From JBOFOR01 sp051654865 (GTDB lineage: Bacteria > Bacillota > Clostridia > Peptostreptococcales > Peptostreptococcaceae): a stretch of DNA of 10,072 bases. The position numbers were made by a program, and so were the translations under genes. Below are positions 5,721 through 10,072 of this stretch, piece by piece. The stretch is taken from contig JBOFYV010000015.1 in assembly GCA_051654865.1 (NCBI GenBank), positions 1 to 10,072 on the forward strand, written 5' to 3'. The notes beneath the pieces are model-generated. The model worked only from the letters and a program-made list of their open reading frames with translations, ran no database searches and was not told the origin of the DNA. Within the stretch, counting starts at the first letter, position 1. The number at the start of each line of letters is the position of its first letter.

Positions 5721-6583
5721 AATACGCAACACTCCTTGCTCTCGATTATATTCATATTCATTTGTAATGCTTTATTTTTTGCTTCTCTTGATGGTAGTAC
5801 TATTTTGTTTATTCCACAGTTTAATGCTAGTGTATCCAGTTCTTTTCTATATGTTCCCCTAGGTCTCATACACCCTAGGTTTATTTGTGTATTTGGCATT
5901 TTTATTCTAGCCTCACATAGTATATCTGCTACATTTTCTAGTTTTGGTGATTCTACGTTTTCGTATTCTGTTCCTTTTGTTGGTATCAATACTATAAATG
6001 TAATTTTTTTAGGTTGGTTTTGTGATAAATAATTTATAACTTCGTATTCTCCTTTTATCTCTCCACCTTTTAATCCTATACATATGTGCGGTGCTACTTC
6101 TGTTTTTTGTTGTATACTTTCATAAGCTTTTATATAATCTTTTTTCGTTTTATTTATTTTATATACTTCTTTGATAGTATCTTCATCAAATACTAAGTCA
6201 AAAGATACTATATCTATATATTTACAAATCTCACTTAAGCTTTCTTCATCCATTAATCCTAAGTGAGCATTTAGTTTGTATCCTTCTTCTTTAAGTTGTT
6301 TTATTGTATTTATGTGTTTATTTATAGGCACATCCCCTTCAAAACTACATCCACCACTTAATAAAAAGCTATTTATATTTTTTCCTTTTATCCTGTCTTT
6401 GTAGTTGTTTATAGGTATCATATTTTTCAAGTAATAACCATTACAATGTGCACAGCTTAATGAACATGCACTACTAGTAGTGCTAATTGCTAAGGTCTCA
6501 TTTGGATATACAAATTCTATTATATTACCAAAGTTTTTATTTTTTATTTCCATAGCTGTTTTCATTTTACTAGTCAAGTTCAT
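5717..6583 (-). CDS. Radical SAM protein, LipS2-like
   Basis: This 288-residue protein has the motif C40-x3-C44-x2-C47 (CSLSCAHC) immediately followed by NGYYLKNM, then FLLSGGC (73-79) and later GLKGGEIKGE (170-179). A further GCMRPRG block (237-243) and a late cysteine C256 may bind a second cluster; C285 and C286 end the protein. It lacks a signal peptide or membrane segments. The short half-barrel and the CAHC-xGxYLK pattern resemble LipS2, the partner of LipS1 in the two-protein lipoyl synthase, with moderate confidence only. Other radical SAM cofactor enzymes acting beside corrinoid activators remain possible. GGAGG lies 8 nt before the ATG at 6583, and the gap to the RACE gene is 3 nt. 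The downstream gene overlaps it by 4 nt (ATGA), so the two enzymes are made in fixed ratio. Confidence 0.88.
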   Translation of the reverse strand: MNLTSKMKTAMEIKNKNFGNIIEFVYPNETLAISTTSSACSLSCAHCNGYYLKNMIPINNYKDRIKGKNINSFLLSGGCSFEGDVPINKHINTIKQLKEEGYKLNAHLGLMDEESLSEICKYIDIVSFDLVFDEDTIKEVYKINKTKKDYIKAYESIQQKTEVAPHICIGLKGGEIKGEYEVINYLSQNQPKKITFIVLIPTKGTEYENVESPKLENVADILCEARIKMPNTQINLGCMRPRGTYRKELDTLALNCGINKIVLPSREAKNKALQMNMNIIESKECCVL

Positions 6584-6586
6584 AGA

Positions 6587-8515
6587 TTAATCCTCCAGTA
6601 ATTCTTTTACAGTTGGGAATTGCTCAATATTTGTGTGTGGTAAGAAACATGCTGATATAAACTCATCCATATATGATGGATAAACACTTAGTTCAACGTA
6701 AGTCATTTGATTACCTATTTCCTTCAATTTCTTCTTAGCATCTTTACTAATTAGTGTAAGGTAAGAACCCACTAATGAACTATTACCTATATAAGCAAAT
6801 TTTTCTCTTTCTATGTCCGGAAGTAATCCTATTAATATGGAATTTTCTATATCTAGGTTATTTCCTATTCCACCCGCTATAAGTACTTTGTCTATAGCAC
6901 TAAAATCCATCCCTAAACTTTCTATAAGAGTAGCAGCCCCTGAATATATAGCTCCTTTTGCTCTTATAAAGTTATCTATATCAACTTCATTTACTGTAAT
7001 ATCATTTTCTAGGTTGTATTCTTCTTTAAATGCTAATACATATTCACCTATTTCATGTTCATTAAATCTTATTCTGTCATTTACTATATCTCTATGTATT
7101 TTACCTCTTCTATCTATAATTCCTTTAATCAGCATTTGGCATATTAAATCTATAATTCCAGAACCACAGATTCCTATCGGTTCACAATCCCCTATTATTG
7201 TAAGCTTTGGATTTAAACTCCCTTGTTCTATACTTACTTTTTCAATAGCACCATTTGATGCTCTCATTCCACAACTTATTCCTCCACCTTCAAAAGCAGG
7301 TCCTGCAGAACAAGCACAGCTCATCATATAATCTTGATTTCCAAATACTATCTCTCCATTTGTACCTAAATCTATAAACAGTACATTTTCTTCACTACTC
7401 CATATACCTGCTGATAACACTCCTGCTGTAATATCTCCACCAACATAACTAGCTACAGATGGTGCAAGATGTACATACGCACTATTGTTTACATTAATTC
7501 CTATATCTTTAGCTATAAGCTGTGGTGATTTTAAAAATGGTGGTATAAATGGTTCTTGTCTTAGATAATCTGAATAAACCCCTAAGAATAAACTAGACAT
7601 AGTAGTATTCCCTGCTACTACAAGGCTAACTACATTATCTTTGTCTATTTTAGTCTTAGCATAAATTGAATCTAGTAATGTATTTATAGTTTCTTCAACA
7701 ACTGCTTTATTTAATTCTTCTAATCCATTTTTCTTAGATGAATATATTATTCTATGTATAACATCTGCTCCGTATTTTATCTGAGCATTTCCAGATGAAG
7801 CTTTTTCCATTACTTCTTTAGTGTATAAATTTACTAAACATACAACTACAGAAGTTGTTCCTATATCTATAGCTAGTCCATAAAGCTCACCTTCAGTATT
7901 TCCTGCCTCAATATTTAATATAGTAAGTTTATTTTTCTTTTTAACATAGGTAATAGTTACTTTAAAATCATTTTCTCTCACTACAATAGGTACTTTTCTT
8001 AATAATTCTATTGTAAAATCTATTTCATCATATCCTAAATTATTTCTAACATATCTTTCTATTCTATCTATATCACTTATGTTATCATCTATAGTTGGTT
8101 CGTCTAATTCTATATACGTTTTAACTATATTAGTTTTAAATTCGAAATTATTATCTTCAATTATTTTCTTAGCTCTATCAAATATTTCCTTATCCTTCTT
8201 TTTATCGCTACCTTCTATCTTCATACCATGCATAGACGAAGATAACTTAGAAGGAACATCTATTTCAACATCTTCTATAACTTTTGTATTACAAGCTAAT
8301 ATGTATCCTTGTTCCCATTCTTCATCCTTTAAGTGAAGAGTTTTCTCTGTATCTACTTTCCCATTTAATAGTTTAACTTTACATTTTCCACAAGACACAC
8401 TTCCATTACATGGTGCATCTATGAATACACCTTCTTTTCTTGCTATTTCTAATAAATTATCCCCTGTATTGCAGTAAACTTCTTTGTTATGTGATTTAAA
8501 ATTTACTTTAATCAT
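6587..8515 (-). CDS. RACE-type corrinoid-protein reductive activator ([2Fe-2S] ferredoxin + DUF4445/ASKHA)
   Basis: RACE proteins use ATP to push an electron from their [2Fe-2S] cluster onto the inactive cob(II)alamin of a methyl-carrying corrinoid protein. Domains in this 642-residue protein: an N-terminal plant-type ferredoxin with C36-x5-C42-x2-C45 and C75; a linker and middle domain (about 90-205); then the ASKHA (actin-like) ATPase domain with phosphate motif GLAIDIGTTS (213-222), VVAGNTT (299-305), LFIDLGTNGE (379-388), GICGSGIID (448-456) and VLIAGGIG (544-551). The conserved SACFLPHT segment closes it. I start at the ATG at 8515, since GGGGGA lies 7 nt before it; the upstream in-frame TTG at 8530 overlaps that site. 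It is first in an operon with two radical SAM genes. No corrinoid protein, methyltransferase or CODH/ACS gene is in the window, so the target is unknown. Confidence 0.92.
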   Translation of the reverse strand: MIKVNFKSHNKEVYCNTGDNLLEIARKEGVFIDAPCNGSVSCGKCKVKLLNGKVDTEKTLHLKDEEWEQGYILACNTKVIEDVEIDVPSKLSSSMHGMKIEGSDKKKDKEIFDRAKKIIEDNNFEFKTNIVKTYIELDEPTIDDNISDIDRIERYVRNNLGYDEIDFTIELLRKVPIVVRENDFKVTITYVKKKNKLTILNIEAGNTEGELYGLAIDIGTTSVVVCLVNLYTKEVMEKASSGNAQIKYGADVIHRIIYSSKKNGLEELNKAVVEETINTLLDSIYAKTKIDKDNVVSLVVAGNTTMSSLFLGVYSDYLRQEPFIPPFLKSPQLIAKDIGINVNNSAYVHLAPSVASYVGGDITAGVLSAGIWSSEENVLFIDLGTNGEIVFGNQDYMMSCACSAGPAFEGGGISCGMRASNGAIEKVSIEQGSLNPKLTIIGDCEPIGICGSGIIDLICQMLIKGIIDRRGKIHRDIVNDRIRFNEHEIGEYVLAFKEEYNLENDITVNEVDIDNFIRAKGAIYSGAATLIESLGMDFSAIDKVLIAGGIGNNLDIENSILIGLLPDIEREKFAYIGNSSLVGSYLTLISKDAKKKLKEIGNQMTYVELSVYPSYMDEFISACFLPHTNIEQFPTVKELLED

Positions 8516-8541
8516 ATTCTCTTCCCCCAATATGTTTTTCT

Positions 8542-8571
8542 ACTATAATTTTAACATATTTTGGTTGTAAA
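8542..8571 (-). promoter_or_regulatory. Candidate sigma-A promoter of the RACE / radical SAM operon
   Basis: On the minus strand TTTACA (8566-8571, five of six consensus bases) and TATAGT (8542-8547, five of six) are separated by 18 bp. The predicted start near 8535 leaves a leader of only about 20 nt, so no leader regulation is expected. Confidence 0.5.
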
Positions 8572-8612
8572 TTAAGCATTTTACTTAGATTCGATTCTAT
8601 AATATATAACCA

Positions 8613-8739
8613 TATATATCTAGTCGGCGAAGAAGGTTAATTGTATAAGTTTCCCTCCAATCTAAAAATAGTCGCCGACACAGTCGCTTAAAATATCGGT
8701 ACAACTTATACAATTAACTCTCTTCGCTCCTGATATATA
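8613..8739. repeat. Intergenic hairpin repeat, copy C
   Basis: Outer arms TATATATC (8613-8620) and GATATATA (8732-8739), then GCGAAGA with TCTTCGC, and a perfect 16-bp inner helix (8636-8651 with 8703-8718) form a long imperfect hairpin. CTTCGCTCC (8722-8730) is identical to copy B, and the apical core of 21 nt (8672-8692, beginning TCGCCGACACAG) is identical to 4671-4691. The left arm differs from A and B: GGCGAAG stands where they have CCGCTCG, making this bulge paired. It occupies the divergent region between the RACE operon promoter and the ECF sigma promoters, so it is unlikely to act only as a terminator. Confidence 0.85.
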
Positions 8740-8798
8740 AATAGTTTATCTATTAAATAAATTTATTTTTATTATTTTTTTATAAATTATTTCAAATT

Positions 8799-8827
8799 TG
8801 AAGCCAAGTGTATATTATTAGAGTCTA
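8799..8827 (+). promoter_or_regulatory. Candidate ECF-type autoregulatory promoter
   Basis: TGAAGC (8799-8804), a 17-bp spacer and AGTCTA (8822-8827) each match five of six bases of the TGAAAC / CGTCTA elements known for SigV/SigX/SigW-type ECF sigma factors in Bacillus. This suggests the sigma gene is transcribed by its own product. Confidence 0.4.
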
Positions 8828-8830
8828 ATA
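8816..8830. promoter_or_regulatory. Palindrome overlapping the candidate ECF -10
   Basis: TATTAGA-G-TCTAATA is a perfect 7-bp inverted repeat around one base. A second perfect palindrome, TTCAAATTTGAA, lies at 8791-8802. Both are AT-rich and could be chance, or operators over the sigma promoter region. Confidence 0.3.
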
Positions 8831-8846
8831 TATGTAAAGATATAAT
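8818..8846 (+). promoter_or_regulatory. Possible sigma-A promoter of the ECF sigma gene
   Basis: A perfect TATAAT (8841-8846) lies 17 bp after a weak TTAGAG (8818-8823). Start would be near 8853. It may give a basal level in addition to the ECF-type promoter. Confidence 0.4.
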
Positions 8847-8880
8847 AAATGAATTCATTGAAAGGAACACTTACACAAAT

Positions 8881-9396
8881 ATGTTAAAAGAACTAAAGGT
8901 TAAAAAGGCTATAAAAGGCGATCGTCAAGCTTTTCTAGATCTTGTGGAACCTCAAAAAGATAAGTTGTATAAGATTGCATATACTTATGTCAAAAACCAA
9001 GATGATGCTCTTGATATAATTCAAGAAACTATGTTTAAAGCTTATACTGGTATTGATAAACTGAAAAAGCCAAAATACTTTGATACATGGCTTACTAAGA
9101 TACTTATAAATGTGTCTATAAATACATTGAATAAAAATAATAATACAACTTATCTATATGAATCCTCTATACCATCATATAACAATTTAGATGAACACGA
9201 GGGCAAATTAGATTTAGAAAATGAACTTAATAAATTAGATAAAAAATATAGAGAGGTGATCGTTCTTAGGTACTTCAATGATTTTACTATTAAAGAAATT
9301 TCTAAGATTCTTGATATACCACTTGGCACTGCCAAAACTAATTTATATCGAGGATTAGAATCTCTTAGAAAATCTATGGATGAAAGGGGTATATAA
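8881..9396 (+). CDS. ECF RNA polymerase sigma factor (SigV/SigX-like)
   Basis: This 171-residue sigma-70-family regulator directs RNA polymerase to stress promoters. Region 2 (about residues 17-86) contains KLYKIAYTYVKNQDDALDIIQETMFKAY, which binds core polymerase and the -10 element, and DTWLTKILIN. A short Asn-rich linker (85-110) leads to region 4 (about 113-165), with LDKKYREVIVLRYF, then the helix-turn-helix TIKEISKILDIPLGTAKTNLYRG reading the -35 element. Region 3 is absent, as in ECF sigmas. The ATG at 8881 has its best ribosome site (AAAGGA, 8861-8866) 14 nt away, longer than usual, which may lower basal translation. It is followed after one base by a DUF4179 gene, the typical anti-sigma arrangement. 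The activating signal cannot be read from the sequence; cell-envelope stress is the usual one. Confidence 0.95.
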   Translation: MLKELKVKKAIKGDRQAFLDLVEPQKDKLYKIAYTYVKNQDDALDIIQETMFKAYTGIDKLKKPKYFDTWLTKILINVSINTLNKNNNTTYLYESSIPSYNNLDEHEGKLDLENELNKLDKKYREVIVLRYFNDFTIKEISKILDIPLGTAKTNLYRGLESLRKSMDERGI

Positions 9397-9397
9397 C

Positions 9398-10072
9398 ATG
9401 GACAAGACTAAAATTAAAGATAATATAAAAGTTCCAGATAATTTGGACGAATATATATTAAAGGGTATAGATGAAGGAGAAAAAGTAAATAATCTAAAAT
9501 TAAAAGATAGTAAAACATTTAAACCTCTAAAAACAGCCGCAATAATAAGTCTAATATCATTAGGTACAATTACCACTGCATATGCAGTTGATAAAATAAT
9601 TGAATACTTTGAGATAAAAAAAGATTCTATATATCAACATGAAAAAGATGATTTCTTAAAATATAGTAAAGATATTAATTTAAGTAAAGAAGATAAAGGA
9701 ATAGAATTTAAAATAGATACATTAGCTGTAGATGATGGATTTTTTAATATGACCTATACTATAACTAGCGATAAAAAAATAGCAGATATGTGTAGGGATA
9801 ATGACCGTGCATTTGCAGCAAATCCAATGATAAAAATAATAAAAGATGGAGAACTTCTAAATAATGGAGCTAGTCGATTCGACTATACAGAAGCTACATT
9901 TGAATCAGACTACATACTAAAGGGAGTATTAAGAAAACCAATAGCTGAAACTGATATAAATAAGAGCTCCAAACTTACAGTAGATTTTGATGATATATTT
10001 GCTCAAAAAGGAGATTGGAAAATAGATATCCAATTAAATGAAAATTTAGTTTCAAGTGAATCTCAAAAATAT
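9398..10072 (+). CDS. DUF4179 membrane protein, probable anti-sigma factor (3' end outside the window)
   Basis: The reading frame is open for 225 codons to the window edge. The cytoplasmic part (residues 1-45) has the pattern IKVPDNLDEYILKGIDEG common to anti-sigma proteins of this type. A single membrane helix lies near 46-63 (TAAIISLISLGTITTAYAV), and an extracellular domain rich in Asp, Lys and Asn follows. This matches the DUF4179 group found beside ECF sigma genes. AAAGGGG lies 8 nt before the ATG, which is one base after the sigma stop, so the pair is co-translated. By analogy the N-terminus holds the sigma factor at the membrane until a signal releases it; no zinc-binding anti-sigma motif (HxxxCxxC) is seen. 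The C-terminal end is not visible, so completeness cannot be judged. Confidence 0.87.
   Translation, partial: MDKTKIKDNIKVPDNLDEYILKGIDEGEKVNNLKLKDSKTFKPLKTAAIISLISLGTITTAYAVDKIIEYFEIKKDSIYQHEKDDFLKYSKDINLSKEDKGIEFKIDTLAVDDGFFNMTYTITSDKKIADMCRDNDRAFAANPMIKIIKDGELLNNGASRFDYTEATFESDYILKGVLRKPIAETDINKSSKLTVDFDDIFAQKGDWKIDIQLNENLVSSESQKY

Noticed and set aside
5721..5732. GTG start at 5732 for the second radical SAM gene
   Set aside because: The GTG overlaps the AAGGAG ribosome site, whereas the ATG at 5720 has correct spacing and a standard ATGA overlap.
6813..7331. 172-codon plus-strand open frame opposite the RACE gene
   Set aside because: Ser/Ile/Pro-rich translation typical of an antisense frame; the minus strand carries all conserved ASKHA motifs.
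166..8739. CRISPR array
   Set aside because: Only three copies, kilobases apart, each a long hairpin; no regular repeat-spacer spacing and no cas genes.
9150..9576. Minus-strand open frames opposite the sigma and DUF4179 genes
   Set aside because: No ribosome sites or family signatures; they overlap two convincing plus-strand genes.

Overview
The window is AT-rich, uses A/T-ending codons and strong GGGGGA or GGAGG Shine-Dalgarno sites, and carries clostridial families (CooT, DUF3842, a RACE-type corrinoid activator, an ECF sigma with a DUF4179 partner). It looks like a chromosomal segment of an anaerobic Clostridia member, perhaps Peptostreptococcaceae. The family placement is inference.

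Layout. (1) 1-137: tRNA-Ser(GCU) on the minus strand, cut by the window edge at its 3' end, with a near-consensus sigma-A promoter. (2) 360-3321, minus strand: a lipoprotein / FecCD permease / ATPase ABC importer whose genes overlap by 1 nt (TAATG). The ATPase has a histidine-rich C-terminal tail. (3) 3442-4396, minus strand: CooT-like Ni-binding protein, a DUF3842 protein and a small protein with 13 histidines in 24 residues. This operon has its own extended -10 promoter and a leader containing what looks like an intrinsic terminator (attenuator). (4) 4773-8515, minus strand: a RACE-type [2Fe-2S]/ASKHA corrinoid-protein activator followed by two radical SAM enzymes that resemble the paired LipS2/LipS1 lipoyl synthases. 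(5) 8881-10072, plus strand: an ECF sigma factor and the start of its DUF4179 membrane partner, preceded by a candidate autoregulatory promoter.

How it may fit together. Regions 2 and 3 read as a transition-metal uptake and handling locus, most plausibly nickel or cobalt: histidine-rich segments occur in two separate proteins and CooT is a known nickel-binding family. Region 4 supplies activation of a corrinoid protein and radical-SAM sulfur or cofactor chemistry. Nickel, corrinoid and lipoyl groups meet in CODH/ACS and glycine-cleavage metabolism, but no such enzyme is encoded here, so the link is inference.

The most unusual feature is a family of three long imperfect hairpins in the intergenic regions at about 166-280, 4580-4767 and 8613-8739, all in the same orientation. 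Short blocks in the bulges and loop are conserved between copies. The helices between those blocks differ in sequence from copy to copy yet still pair internally. This suggests a structured RNA or a hairpin-type non-autonomous mobile repeat, and I cannot match it to a known family.
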